A DNA stretch of 64,000 bases from Olivibacter jilunii (lineage in GTDB: Bacteria > Bacteroidota > Bacteroidia > Sphingobacteriales > Sphingobacteriaceae). The stretch lies in the NCBI RefSeq assembly GCF_900607235.1, contig NZ_LR027857.1, positions 1 through 64,000 on the forward strand, read 5' to 3'. Position numbers and translations under genes: made by a program. The notes below the pieces were generated by a model. The model was not told the DNA's origin. It saw only the letters and a list, made by a program, of their open reading frames with translations, and did not search any database. The first letter of the stretch is position 1. Every line of letters begins with the position of its first letter. This document shows, piece after piece, positions 1-8,676 of this stretch.

Positions 1-75
1 TACTTCCTGCTTTTTTCTTTCACCTTCCCGGGCATCGCGCCCGTTCCGTCGTCCCCTCTCTCCCGATTGGGAGTG

Positions 76-106
76 CAAAGGTAACAGCTTTTTTCTTTTC
101 TCCAAA
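76..106 (-). promoter_or_regulatory. Bacteroidota-type promoter, downstream of a tandem pair
   Basis: Read on the minus strand, TTTG (103-106) and TACCTTTG (76-83) are separated by exactly 19 nt. This matches the Bacteroidota housekeeping consensus TTTG-N19-21-TAnnTTTG. Transcription would run leftward out of the window, so the gene served is not visible. A tandem pair of near-consensus promoters suggests a strongly expressed unit such as a stable-RNA or ribosomal operon, but that is inference. Confidence 0.7.
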
Positions 107-212
107 ATATTTTTTTAAAATATTTTTTCCTCCTTCCTGCCGTTCACCTCCGTACCTCAAAAAACAACCGCATCCCTTCGTTTGCGGAACGCCCGCCTTC
201 CGAACGGGATGG

Positions 213-243
213 CAAAGGTACGAATTTCCCCCGTTCCCCCAAA
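213..243 (-). promoter_or_regulatory. Bacteroidota-type promoter, upstream of a tandem pair
   Basis: Minus-strand TTTG (240-243) and TACCTTTG (213-220), again with a 19-nt spacer and the same -7 octamer as the promoter 137 bp downstream. The short reading frame that crosses this stretch on the minus strand is better explained as transcribed leader. The rest of 1-449 holds no convincing gene. Confidence 0.7.
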
Positions 244-433
244 TGTTTCGCGCCCCGGACAATAGCTTTTTTTACAACAAACTGGAAATCAAACCGTTTT
301 TTTTATAATAATAATCTTTCATCAGACAAACATTCATTAAATCGGGAAAAAAATGATTACACGATACCCTAATCATTGAGCCATTCAATGTTCTTTTTTA
401 ATCGCTTATGTTCTAAATCTCATAATTTCATGT

Positions 434-441
434 TAGGTTTG
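434..441 (+). promoter_or_regulatory. possible -7 element of the methyltransferase gene
   Basis: TAGGTTTG fits the TAnnTTTG -7 consensus and lies 8 nt before the ATG at 450. The matching -33 position (411-414, TTCT) is poor. If this promoter is used, the mRNA would be nearly leaderless. Confidence 0.3.
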
Positions 442-449
442 TAAATACT

Positions 450-1805
450 ATGAGCAATTTTTTGCCTTCTAAGCTTATCACAGCATTAAAGAAAGACTTC
501 CAAATTGACGAGGAGGAATTCCGTCGTATACATCGGCAGCAGGAACAGATCACCTCGATACGCCTCAATCCGACAAAATGGACGAAAGCTTTTGAAAACA
601 AAGATCACATCCCTTGGTGTCCTACAGGTTATTATTTGAATGAACGCCCTATATTTACATTAGATCCGCTATTTCACGCAGGCACATATTATGTTCAAGA
701 AGCTTCATCTATGTTTATCGACCATATTATTCGCTCGCTCAATATAGATAAGAAAGCCTCTTTAGCACTCGATCTATGTGCTGCACCTGGTGGAAAAAGT
801 ACTTTATTAAATAGCGTATTACACCCTGATAGTTTATTAGTCTCAAACGAAATTATAAAAACCAGGGTTAACGTTCTGGCAGATAATTTGACAAAATGGG
901 GAAATTTCAATGTTGTGGTTACTAATAATGATCCACAGTCTTTTAACAGGTTACCTGGTTTCTTCGACCTCATGCTGGTTGACGCTCCATGTTCAGGTTC
1001 CGGCATGTTCCGGAAAGACGAACAAACCATCAGTGAGTGGTCTGAGGAAACAGTAAATTTGTGCAGTCAAAGGCAACAGCGAATTCTATCAGATAGTCTT
1101 TCCACTCTTAAGGAAGATGGCATATTGATTTATTCCACTTGTTCCTATTCTATAGAAGAAAACGAAGAGATCGCAGATTGGTTGGTTGCCAATCATGATA
1201 TGCAATCCATTCCAATCCCCCATGATCTTGCTTGGCAAATAGAGGAAACACGATCTCCAAAGTTTCAATGTCATGGTTATCGCTTTTATCCACACAAAGT
1301 GAGAGGCGAAGGTTTTTACGTCGCCTGTTTCCGTAAGAAAAAAAATCAGCCCACTTTTAATACGAAAAAAATTAAAATCGAAAAGACTCAATTAGATAAA
1401 GCATATTTAAAGAATTGGATAAAAACCGAAACCGAATTTACCGGACTCCTTTTTAAGGACGATATACTTATTATTCCGACACAACACGAACTAAATGTAA
1501 AAGCACTTCAACATGTTTTGTATCTGAAAAAGGCTGGAACAAACGTAGGAAGGCTTACAAAAAAAGAATTACTTCCACATCACGAGCTTGCCTTAAGTAC
1601 AGCTATTAGTAATCAAATACCTCGCATTGAGCTTTCTTTAGAAACCGCCTTGCAATATTTAAGAAAAGCAGATATTCAGTTAACAACAGAAGTGAAGGGC
1701 TGGGTTTTAGCCTGCTATGACGGACATCCCTTGGGATGGATGAAAATACTACCGAATCGGGTAAACAACTATTACCCAAAAGAATGGCGAATTATTAACC
1801 TATAA
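450..1805 (+). CDS. 16S rRNA m5C methyltransferase, RsmB/RsmF (NOL1/NOP2/Sun) family
   Basis: S-adenosylmethionine-dependent RNA cytosine-5 methyltransferase of 451 aa acting on ribosomal RNA in the cytoplasm. The SAM-binding motif LCAAPGGKS is visible, as are both catalytic cysteines: C181 in DAPCSGSG and C231, the presumed nucleophile, in YSTCSYS. The C-terminal third (about residue 300 on) looks like the extra RNA-binding part seen in RsmF/YebU, and the overall length agrees with RsmF. It is a housekeeping gene that ends 21 nt before the lacI-type gene on the same strand and may be cotranscribed with it. Family assignment is firm; RsmF versus another paralogue is not settled. Confidence 0.9.
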   Translation: MSNFLPSKLITALKKDFQIDEEEFRRIHRQQEQITSIRLNPTKWTKAFENKDHIPWCPTGYYLNERPIFTLDPLFHAGTYYVQEASSMFIDHIIRSLNIDKKASLALDLCAAPGGKSTLLNSVLHPDSLLVSNEIIKTRVNVLADNLTKWGNFNVVVTNNDPQSFNRLPGFFDLMLVDAPCSGSGMFRKDEQTISEWSEETVNLCSQRQQRILSDSLSTLKEDGILIYSTCSYSIEENEEIADWLVANHDMQSIPIPHDLAWQIEETRSPKFQCHGYRFYPHKVRGEGFYVACFRKKKNQPTFNTKKIKIEKTQLDKAYLKNWIKTETEFTGLLFKDDILIIPTQHELNVKALQHVLYLKKAGTNVGRLTKKELLPHHELALSTAISNQIPRIELSLETALQYLRKADIQLTTEVKGWVLACYDGHPLGWMKILPNRVNNYYPKEWRIINL

Positions 1806-1826
1806 TCAGCTAGGATAATCACTATT

Positions 1827-2849
1827 ATGACTTTACGAGATATAGCCAAAGCGTTGAACTTATCTACTTCAACCGTCTCTAAGGCGCTCCGAGACAGTTA
1901 CGAAATCGGGGAAGACACAAAAAAGAGGGTGATAGCCTACGCCGAGCAGGTTGGCTATCAACCTAATACGCTCGCCAAAAGCCTTAAAGAGGGAAAAAGT
2001 CGCACCATAGGAGTAGTAATATGTGCCATTGACAACAGTTTTGTATCCCAAATGCTCAATGGTATTGACCGTGCCTGCAATGAACGGGGCTACAGTATCA
2101 TGATCATGCAAAGTAAGGAATCGCACGTACAAGAAATAAAATGTACTGAGGTACTCTATGGTCGCTCGATTGACGGTTTACTCATTTCGCCAGCTTGCGA
2201 AACGCCTAATGTCGACCACTTAAAAAAATTTCAGCAATTAGGATTACCTATTGTCTTATTTGATCGATATAGCGATGAACTGGACGTTCCAAGAGTCAGT
2301 ATCAATAACCTGGACGCCGCTTACCAAGCAACCGAACATCTTATAAAAAATGGCTATACGCGAATTGCCGTATTACATAGTAACACAAGTCTAAATATTA
2401 ATATTCAACGCTTGGAAGGTTATAAAAAAGCATTACGTGACCATAGGATTGAATTGATGGATGAATATATACAACCCTGTAATTTACAGACTACAGCCCT
2501 ATTAGAAGAGAGTATTCACCAAGCGATGCAAAAACTCAGCGCTTTAACTGTCCCGCCGACAGCGCTTCTTACCTTAAGCGACCAAATCAGCACTTCCAGC
2601 ATTTCTATACTTCAGGAAATGGGTTATCAAATCCCACAAGATATGGCACTCATTGGGTTCACCAATACAAGCCTTGCAAATTCATTACACCCACCCCTCA
2701 GCACTATTTATCAACCCGCAATTGCAATAGGTGAAGCCGCCGCTAACCGATTAATTGATATTATCGAAGGTACAGACGAGGAGGAAAAGCAAACCGTTTA
2801 CCTGGCTGCCCAACTTCATGAGCGGGCTTCCAGCAGGCGATTGGTATAA
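1827..2849 (+). CDS. LacI-family regulator, likely of the glucuronate genes
   Basis: 340-aa transcription factor with an N-terminal LacI helix-turn-helix (TLRDIAKALNLSTSTVSKAL, residues 2-21) and hinge (NTLAKSLKEGKSRTIGVV), followed by a periplasmic-binding-protein-like effector domain to the C terminus. It lies convergent to the uxaC-uxuA-SDR operon and close to kdgK/kdgA, so it probably controls hexuronate use. The effector would be a hexuronate or pathway intermediate, which is inference. A CG-centred palindrome at 6589-6604 in the divergent uxuB-type/kdgK promoter region is a plausible operator. Confidence 0.85.
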   Translation: MTLRDIAKALNLSTSTVSKALRDSYEIGEDTKKRVIAYAEQVGYQPNTLAKSLKEGKSRTIGVVICAIDNSFVSQMLNGIDRACNERGYSIMIMQSKESHVQEIKCTEVLYGRSIDGLLISPACETPNVDHLKKFQQLGLPIVLFDRYSDELDVPRVSINNLDAAYQATEHLIKNGYTRIAVLHSNTSLNINIQRLEGYKKALRDHRIELMDEYIQPCNLQTTALLEESIHQAMQKLSALTVPPTALLTLSDQISTSSISILQEMGYQIPQDMALIGFTNTSLANSLHPPLSTIYQPAIAIGEAAANRLIDIIEGTDEEEKQTVYLAAQLHERASSRRLV

Positions 2850-2851
2850 CA

Positions 2852-2886
2852 AAGATGAAGAGGTCGGCGGAAAACCTCTTTATCTT
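2852..2886. terminator. convergent (bidirectional) terminator hairpin
   Basis: A 13-bp inverted repeat (AAGATGAAGAGGT, then ACCTCTTTATCTT, with one G-T wobble) around a 9-nt loop fills the 42-nt gap between the convergent lacI and uxaC genes. The flanking T-tract is weak in both directions, so termination efficiency is uncertain. Confidence 0.6.
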
Positions 2887-2891
2887 GTGTC

Positions 2892-4295
2892 CTATAGAGG
2901 GAAATAATTTTTGGCATTATAATAACAGATGTCCTTAATAATTTTACCGATCCAATTGATATCTTTTGGCAGTAAGCCATTGTTTATATCGGAGGCAAAC
3001 AGATTACAAAGTAAGCGGCGAAAATACTCATGTCGTGAATATGATAGAAAGCTTCTTGAATCTGTCAACATACCGATAAAACAAGCAATCAAACCGATAT
3101 TTGATAAACTATTCATTTGATTCGTCATTCCTTCTAATTGATCTAAAAACCACCAGCCTGAACCAAACTGTATCTTACCAATAATGCCTCCTGATTGAAA
3201 ATTGCCCGTCATAGATGCAAATACCTCATTATCAGAAGGGTTTAAATTATATAAAATAGTCTTTGTTAACTGGTTTTCGCTCTCAAGTAAATTCAAAAAG
3301 GCAGAAAGATTAGATGCTTGCTGAAAATCACCTATTGAATCATATCCGGTGTCGGGTCCCAGCTCTTTAAGTAATCGTGTATTGTTGTTCCGTAAAGCAC
3401 CCAGATGAAACTGCTGTACCCATTCTTGTTGATGGTACATTTTACACAAAGCTTGAAGCACACATCCTGTAAAGGCGTCCTGACTAGCCAACGCTTTCGA
3501 ATCGTTTCCTTGTAAAACTTCTTTGAAGACCTTTTCCAACTCAGCTTTGTTAAAGTGAATCGTTGGCATATGAGCCAAGCCATGATCAGCTATGCGGCAA
3601 CCCTTGTCATGAAAATAAAACACCCGCTTCTGCAAGGCTTCTAACAACGAGTCGATATCTTTAATCACCACATCCGAAACTTCTGCTAACGAGGAAATGT
3701 ACTGTCTGAACGTATCACCACCACTTAAATTGAATACCTTATCAGGACGAAAAGAGGGTAATATTCGGGTAGCGAAATCAGATGCAGCAATTTGCTCATG
3801 TTCAGTCAAATTAGCGAGCGGATCGTCCGTTGTTCCTACCATCTCCACATTAAAATGTGTAAGTAAGCCGCGTGGTGTAAACGCCGGATCTTGTAATTTA
3901 TTGCCAGTTACTTCGTATATCCGATCAGCATTCTCTGTTGTTAGTATTTCTTGAACACCGAAAGGGTTTTTTAGTTCCATATGCGTCCAGTGATAAAGTG
4001 GATTTCTCACCGTGTAGGGCACACATGCAGCCCATTTTTTAAATTTCTCCTGATCGGACGCATTTCCTGTAATATATTTTTCATCGATTCCCAAAACCCG
4101 CTGTGCTCGCCACTTGTAATGATCACCCGCCAACCATATTTGCGTGATATTCGAAAAGTGTTGATTAGCAGCAATAACATCCGGGGGTAAATGGGAATGA
4201 TAATCAATAATGGGTAAGTCTTTCGCGTACTCATTATATAAACGCACCGCCAGATCCGACTGTAACAAAAAGTCTTCGTCAAGAAATTCTTTCAT
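2892..4295 (-). CDS. uxaC: glucuronate isomerase
   Basis: UxaC, 467 aa, an amidohydrolase-fold enzyme converting D-glucuronate to D-fructuronate (and D-galacturonate to D-tagaturonate) in the cytoplasm. The metal-binding HxH is at residues 33-35 (DYHSHLPP), and the PLYHWTHMELKNPFG stretch typical of the family follows. Length is normal. It is the last gene of the SDR-uxuA-uxaC operon, 55 nt after uxuA. Because the next enzymes here are the mannonate branch and no altronate branch is complete in the window, D-glucuronate is the more likely physiological substrate. Confidence 0.95.
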   Translation of the reverse strand: MKEFLDEDFLLQSDLAVRLYNEYAKDLPIIDYHSHLPPDVIAANQHFSNITQIWLAGDHYKWRAQRVLGIDEKYITGNASDQEKFKKWAACVPYTVRNPLYHWTHMELKNPFGVQEILTTENADRIYEVTGNKLQDPAFTPRGLLTHFNVEMVGTTDDPLANLTEHEQIAASDFATRILPSFRPDKVFNLSGGDTFRQYISSLAEVSDVVIKDIDSLLEALQKRVFYFHDKGCRIADHGLAHMPTIHFNKAELEKVFKEVLQGNDSKALASQDAFTGCVLQALCKMYHQQEWVQQFHLGALRNNNTRLLKELGPDTGYDSIGDFQQASNLSAFLNLLESENQLTKTILYNLNPSDNEVFASMTGNFQSGGIIGKIQFGSGWWFLDQLEGMTNQMNSLSNIGLIACFIGMLTDSRSFLSYSRHEYFRRLLCNLFASDINNGLLPKDINWIGKIIKDICYYNAKNYFPL

Positions 4296-4350
4296 ATTCC
4301 CTACTTAATATCAATAATAAAATGATTAGCTAATCTATCACAATAGCCAA

Positions 4351-5508
4351 TTAACTTCCGAGTATCCCTAATTCTAAACCACGTAATTCAGCCAAGCCAC
4401 GTAACCTTCCGATGGCAGAATAACCAGGGTTCGAGGTCTTATGTAAATCATCAAGCATTTGATGTCCATGATCGGGCCTAAAGGGAATGGGCAGCTCACG
4501 CTTTTGATTTTCCTCTGTAAGAATCTTCATAACCGCGTACATATCCACATCTCCATCTAAATGGTCTGCTTCATAAAAATTACCTTCCTCGTCTTTTTTC
4601 ACATTCCGCAAATGCGCGAAATGAACTCGGTTTTTGACCGATTCTAAAATGTCAGGGATGTTATTGCTTATACCGGCTCCCAAAGAACCGGTACAGAAAC
4701 AAAGGCCATTAAATTCCCGAGGCTCTTCCTTCATCAAAAACAATAAATCATCCTTATTACTAACTACACGCGGCAAGCCCAAGATGGGATAAGGAGGATC
4801 GTCCGGATGGATGGTCATATGAATTCCATGCTTCTCGCATACTTGCGAAATAGCCGCTAAAAATTTAAGCAGATTTTTACGTAGGCCATCCGTACCAATC
4901 TCTTTATAAATTTCGATACTCTTTTGTAGATCACCTAAGCCGATTGGGTCTTCGGAAGGAATGCCCATCAAAACAACTTCACTCAACTTCGCTAATACAT
5001 CCTGATTGGTTGTACTATACCGCTCCTTCGCCTTCTCCAATATCGATGTTGGGTAATTATGCTCCGCCCCTTTCCGTCTCAAAATAAACAAGTCAAACAC
5101 CGCTAAATCTGTCCAATCAAAATATAAAGCCTTTGACCCATCCTTCATTACTAAATCCAACTGGGTACGGGTCCAGTCGAGCACGGGCATAAAATTATAA
5201 CATATGGTTTTAATACCGCAGACTGCAAGATTTTCTAAGCTTTGTATGTAGTTTTTCAGGTATTTTTCTGCGTCCTCCCGATCAGTTTTGATGGCTTCAT
5301 GTACCGGAACGCTTTCTACTACGGCCCAGGTAAGTCCCGCTGCTTCAATAATCCGCTTGCGTTCCTTAATATCCTCTAGCGGCCATACCTCTCCATGTGG
5401 AATATGATGAAGAGCCGTTACAATCGCTGTAGCACCTGCCTGCTTTACATCTTGTAAGGACACCAGATCATTTGGTCCATACCAACGCCAACTTTGTAAT
5501 AACTTCAT
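4351..5508 (-). CDS. uxuA: mannonate dehydratase
   Basis: UxuA, 385 aa, dehydrates D-mannonate to 2-keto-3-deoxy-D-gluconate. The N terminus (SWRWYGPNDLVSLQDVKQAG), the HHIPHGEVWP segment and the DWTRTQLD segment are characteristic, and the TIM-barrel enzyme has its usual length. It lies between the SDR gene upstream (136-nt gap containing a hairpin) and uxaC downstream on the same strand, giving the glucuronate to KDG sequence of steps. Confidence 0.95.
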   Translation of the reverse strand: MKLLQSWRWYGPNDLVSLQDVKQAGATAIVTALHHIPHGEVWPLEDIKERKRIIEAAGLTWAVVESVPVHEAIKTDREDAEKYLKNYIQSLENLAVCGIKTICYNFMPVLDWTRTQLDLVMKDGSKALYFDWTDLAVFDLFILRRKGAEHNYPTSILEKAKERYSTTNQDVLAKLSEVVLMGIPSEDPIGLGDLQKSIEIYKEIGTDGLRKNLLKFLAAISQVCEKHGIHMTIHPDDPPYPILGLPRVVSNKDDLLFLMKEEPREFNGLCFCTGSLGAGISNNIPDILESVKNRVHFAHLRNVKKDEEGNFYEADHLDGDVDMYAVMKILTEENQKRELPIPFRPDHGHQMLDDLHKTSNPGYSAIGRLRGLAELRGLELGILGS

Positions 5509-5569
5509 AGTTCTTTTTAGATTAAATTAAATGATATGACTATTAGGCGGAAACTTAAACTATAAACCG

Positions 5570-5603
5570 CTGTTACAGCTATCCAACGACTGATAGCCAA
5601 CAG
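5570..5603. other. intercistronic hairpin between the SDR gene and uxuA
   Basis: CTGTT-ac-AGCTATC faces GATAGC-c-AACAG, an imperfect stem of about 11 bp. There is no T-tract on the minus strand, so an mRNA-stability or processing element is likelier than a terminator. No function is demonstrated. Confidence 0.3.
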
Positions 5604-5644
5604 TGATTTCCAGAGCCCGCGCCTAAAGACTAAATACCCGGAAT

Positions 5645-6466
5645 TTAAACGCCACAATAGGTGTTGAAACCACCATCAACTAAAATACTTGTTCCGCTCA
5701 CAAAAGCAGAAGCATCGCTTAATAAATATACCAGGGTTCCTTTCAACTCTTCGGGATTACCCAATCGGCCAAAAGGAGTTCCATTTACGAATCGATTTGC
5801 TCTATCTGTATACGATCCGTCGGCATTGGTTAGTAAAGTTCTATTTTGCTCCGTGAGGAAAACACCCGGCGATATCGCATTCACACGCACACCATCACCA
5901 TAACGTTGTGCTAACTCTACAGACATCCATTTCGTAAAACCTTCAATGGCAGTTTTGGCCATTGTATATCCCAATACACGGGTTATAGGTCGATGTGCCG
6001 AAAGAGAGGAGATATTCACAATAGAACCCCTTCCCTTCTCTGCAATTACTCTCCCGAATATAAACGTAGGTATCACTGTACCAAAAAGATTTAAATCAAC
6101 TGCTTTTTTTGTATCAGCTATCTTGGCATCAAAAAGATTCTGATCAGGCGATATAGTCGCCCCTGGAATATTACCACCTGCAGCATTCACTAAACCATCG
6201 ATGGTTCCGAAATGCTGCAAAATCTGCTCTTTGGCAAGAAGCACTTGATCCTCATCCATCGCATCTGCTAAAACAGCAATTGCTTCACCACCAACACCCT
6301 TAATTTGCTCAACTACCGCATCGGCGCGTTCTTTATTTCTACCCATGACAACCACCTTTGCTCCAGCTTCGGCTACGGCTAAAGAAAAGTGTTTACCCAA
6401 CACACCGGTTGCACCGGTAATAACAATAACTTTATTTTCTAAAGAAAAAGGTGAAGTTTTATTCAT
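5645..6466 (-). CDS. SDR-family D-mannonate oxidoreductase (fructuronate reductase)
   Basis: 273-aa short-chain dehydrogenase with nucleotide motif TGATGVLG near the N terminus, NAAGG, and the catalytic Tyr/Lys in LGYTMAK. The C-terminal region (NAISPGVFLTEQNRTLLT) resembles the Bacteroidota SDR that replaces classical UxuB. It would reduce D-fructuronate to D-mannonate, the step between UxaC and UxuA, whose genes lie immediately downstream in the same operon. No classical mannitol-dehydrogenase-type UxuB is present. The assignment rests on operon position plus family resemblance. Confidence 0.8.
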   Translation of the reverse strand: MNKTSPFSLENKVIVITGATGVLGKHFSLAVAEAGAKVVVMGRNKERADAVVEQIKGVGGEAIAVLADAMDEDQVLLAKEQILQHFGTIDGLVNAAGGNIPGATISPDQNLFDAKIADTKKAVDLNLFGTVIPTFIFGRVIAEKGRGSIVNISSLSAHRPITRVLGYTMAKTAIEGFTKWMSVELAQRYGDGVRVNAISPGVFLTEQNRTLLTNADGSYTDRANRFVNGTPFGRLGNPEELKGTLVYLLSDASAFVSGTSILVDGGFNTYCGV

Positions 6467-6794
6467 TGCTTAGCTTTTTATATCAACTCATCAAAAAGAT
6501 GCCTTGCAAAGAATTTAACAGCTTATAAAGGGCTCAGTTGTCTTTGGCAAGAATCAATAATGAACTATTAAGATTCAATTTTAGCAAATTAAAATCGATT
6601 TCAATTATTTTGCGAAAAGATTTTACGATATCGATTGCGTAGTTTTAAAAGGAATGGATATTTTTATACACGGGAATAATAACTATTTTCGACAAAAAAA
6701 CTAGCCACTCTTGACAAGACACAACAGCTATGCTTTCCAGCAAGATACTTGTCATGATCTATTATCATTAGGCTTGCCTTAAAAAATTTAATTC
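6467..6794. promoter_or_regulatory. divergent promoter region with a LacI-type operator
   Basis: This 328-bp AT-rich gap separates the SDR-uxuA-uxaC operon (minus) from kdgK (plus). At 6589-6604 is TTAAAATCGATTTCAA, a 16-bp palindrome with one mismatched pair and the central CG typical of LacI-family operators. It could serve both divergent units and is the best candidate site for the regulator at 1827-2849. I found no full-consensus -33/-7 promoter in either direction. Confidence 0.5.
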
Positions 6795-7796
6795 ATGAGT
6801 TTAAACGAAGGTAATCGGATAGCCGTCTTTGGCGAATTTCTTCTAAGGGTCAGCACACAGACCGGTCATTTTATCAATGCAAGCGAAGGCATTTCTATTT
6901 ACGCTGGCGGGTCGGAAGCAAATGTAGCTTCTTCTTTAGCCTGTATGCATGCGCAAGTCTCGTACATAAGTTGTGTGCCCGACAATCAGTTGGCAAACCA
7001 AGCTCTTAACAGTCTAAAGGAGCGAGGCGTAAACATTAGCCAATGCCGATTTGCAGGTGATCGGCTAGGCCTTTATTTCCTTTTGTCGGCCAATGGGCTT
7101 AGCAAAGGAGAAGTGGTCTACGATCGGAAATATTCTTCATTCAGCGCGCTTAAAACTGGAGACATTGATTGGGACAATGTATTGGAAGGCCACAACTGGT
7201 TCCATTGGACGGCCCTTACTCCAGCCTTAAATGAAAACATGATCGCCGTTTGCGAAGAGGCTCTACAAGCCGCCAAGAAAAAGGGGCTTATTATATCGGT
7301 TGATCTGAATTACAGAAATAGACTGTGGAACTATGGCAAGTCCCCTATCGACGTAATGCCTTCCTTAGTCGATTATTGCGATGTCATTATGGGTAACATC
7401 TGGGCAGCCAACACCATGTTGGGCACTTCCATAGATCCCGACCTTGATCGTAACACTACGAAAGAAACTTATGTGGAACATGCCAATCAATCGGCCCAAG
7501 AAGTGTTCAAGCGATTCGAAAACTGTAAGCACATAGCCTATACTTTCCGATTCATGGATAACCCGTCCCACAATCTTTTCTATGGCACCTATCATACTCA
7601 AAAGGGGCATTATGTATCACAAACACTAGAGACGAATGAAGTGATCGATCGGATTGGAAGCGGGGACGCCTTTATGGGCGGACTCATTCGCGCGCTTACT
7701 ACAGGAAAAGAAAACCAGGAGGTAATTGACATAGCAACTTCTGCCGGCTTTAAAAAGTTATTCGTTAAAGGTGATTTAGGAGACGGCAGTTATTAG
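6795..7796 (+). CDS. kdgK: 2-keto-3-deoxygluconate kinase (PfkB family)
   Basis: 333-aa ribokinase/PfkB-type sugar kinase phosphorylating KDG to KDPG with ATP. The N-terminal GG motif (IYAGGSEANVA) and the C-terminal PfkB signature DRIGSGDAFMGG, with the catalytic Asp in GSGDAF, are present. The gene is divergent from the uxuB-type/uxuA/uxaC operon and is followed by kdgA after an unusual repeat block, completing the modified Entner-Doudoroff branch. The specificity call rests on context; the family itself is clear. Confidence 0.88.
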   Translation: MSLNEGNRIAVFGEFLLRVSTQTGHFINASEGISIYAGGSEANVASSLACMHAQVSYISCVPDNQLANQALNSLKERGVNISQCRFAGDRLGLYFLLSANGLSKGEVVYDRKYSSFSALKTGDIDWDNVLEGHNWFHWTALTPALNENMIAVCEEALQAAKKKGLIISVDLNYRNRLWNYGKSPIDVMPSLVDYCDVIMGNIWAANTMLGTSIDPDLDRNTTKETYVEHANQSAQEVFKRFENCKHIAYTFRFMDNPSHNLFYGTYHTQKGHYVSQTLETNEVIDRIGSGDAFMGGLIRALTTGKENQEVIDIATSAGFKKLFVKGDLGDGSY

Positions 7797-7817
7797 TTAT
7801 TGGTTATTGGTTATTGG
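7797..7817. repeat. heptamer array, 3 x TTATTGG
   Basis: Three perfect tandem copies of a 7-bp unit begin directly after the kdgK stop codon and run without a gap into a second heptamer array. A degenerate array of the same unit (rotated as ATTGGTT) recurs at 48421-48469. Confidence 0.9.
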
Positions 7818-7908
7818 TTGTTAGTTGTTAGTTGTTAGTTGTTAGTTGTTAGTTGTTAGTTGTTAGTTGTTAGTTGTTAGTTGTTAGTTGTTAGTTGTTA
7901 GTTGTTAG
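7818..7908. repeat. heptamer array, 13 x TTGTTAG
   Basis: Thirteen perfect head-to-tail copies of a 7-bp unit. Perfect copies imply recent expansion and likely slippage, so copy number may differ between strains or be collapsed in short-read assemblies. Confidence 0.95.
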
Positions 7909-7913
7909 TGAAA

Positions 7914-8016
7914 TTTACTTTTTACTTTTTACTTTTTACTTTTTACTTTTTACTTTTTACTTTTTACTTTTTACTTTTTACTTTTTACTTTTTACTTTTT
8001 ACTTTTTACTTTTTAC
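7914..8016. repeat. heptamer array, 14 x TTTTTAC plus a partial copy
   Basis: A partial TTTAC and then fourteen perfect TTTTTAC units end 9 nt before the kdgA start codon. The array therefore occupies the place where a kdgA promoter and ribosome-binding region would be expected, so copy-number change could alter kdgA expression. Confidence 0.95.
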
Positions 8017-8025
8017 TTTATCCAA

Positions 8026-8676
8026 ATGAAAACAATTGAAGAAAGTATTGTACAAATAAAAAAATATCCAGTCATTCCGGTTTATTACCATGATGACCTG
8101 CAAACATGTTTAGATACCGTGAAAGCATGTTATGATGGCGGTATTCGCGTCTTTGAATTTGTTAACAGAGGTGGTCAAGCCTTGGTAAATTTTAAAGAAT
8201 TGAAAGCTTTTCGCGACGCGCAATTACCGGAATTACACCTAGGCATAGGCACCATTAAGTCGGCGAAACAGGCTGAAGACTACCTTTCCTTGGGAGCTGA
8301 TTTTATCGTAAGTCCAATTGTGAAGCCGGAAATTGCTGCAATTACATTGGACGTAGACGTTCTATGGATACCCGGATGCATGACTCCTACAGAAATCAAT
8401 ACCGCAGAAGTTCTAGGAGCACCCCTGGTAAAATTGTTTCCGGGAAGCAGTTTAGGCCCAGACTTTCTAAAAGCTATTAAACCGCTTTTTCCTGACATGC
8501 TTTTTATGCCTACAGGTGGAGTTAATCCTGATGAAAATAGTATTTCCAAATGGTTTGCAGCAGGTGTTAGTGCGGTAGGTATGGGCTCCAAATTATTTGA
8601 AAAGCCAGCTGAGGCAGCCGGCTTTCAATGGCTAACTGACAAATGCAGAGAAGTTATGAACTTTGCTTCTGTCTAA
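8026..8676 (+). CDS. kdgA: KDPG (KHG/KDPG) aldolase
   Basis: 216-aa class I aldolase cleaving 2-keto-3-deoxy-6-phosphogluconate into pyruvate and glyceraldehyde 3-phosphate. The Schiff-base lysine is K136 in PLVKLFPG, the catalytic Glu is E44 in VFEFVNRGG, and PTGGVNP forms the phosphate site. Length is typical. It is the last step of the glucuronate route encoded in this cluster. Its 3' end overlaps the convergent Gfo/Idh gene by 23 nt, so there is no room for an intergenic terminator. Confidence 0.92.
   Translation: MKTIEESIVQIKKYPVIPVYYHDDLQTCLDTVKACYDGGIRVFEFVNRGGQALVNFKELKAFRDAQLPELHLGIGTIKSAKQAEDYLSLGADFIVSPIVKPEIAAITLDVDVLWIPGCMTPTEINTAEVLGAPLVKLFPGSSLGPDFLKAIKPLFPDMLFMPTGGVNPDENSISKWFAAGVSAVGMGSKLFEKPAEAAGFQWLTDKCREVMNFASV

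Noticed and set aside
20-262. 80-residue open frame on the minus strand at the left edge
   Set aside because: It crosses two strong promoter elements and GC-rich leader sequence, has a low-complexity translation and no recognisable domain; transcribed leader is the better reading.
7797-8016. Repeat block as a CRISPR array
   Set aside because: Units are 7 bp and contiguous, with no spacers and no cas genes nearby.
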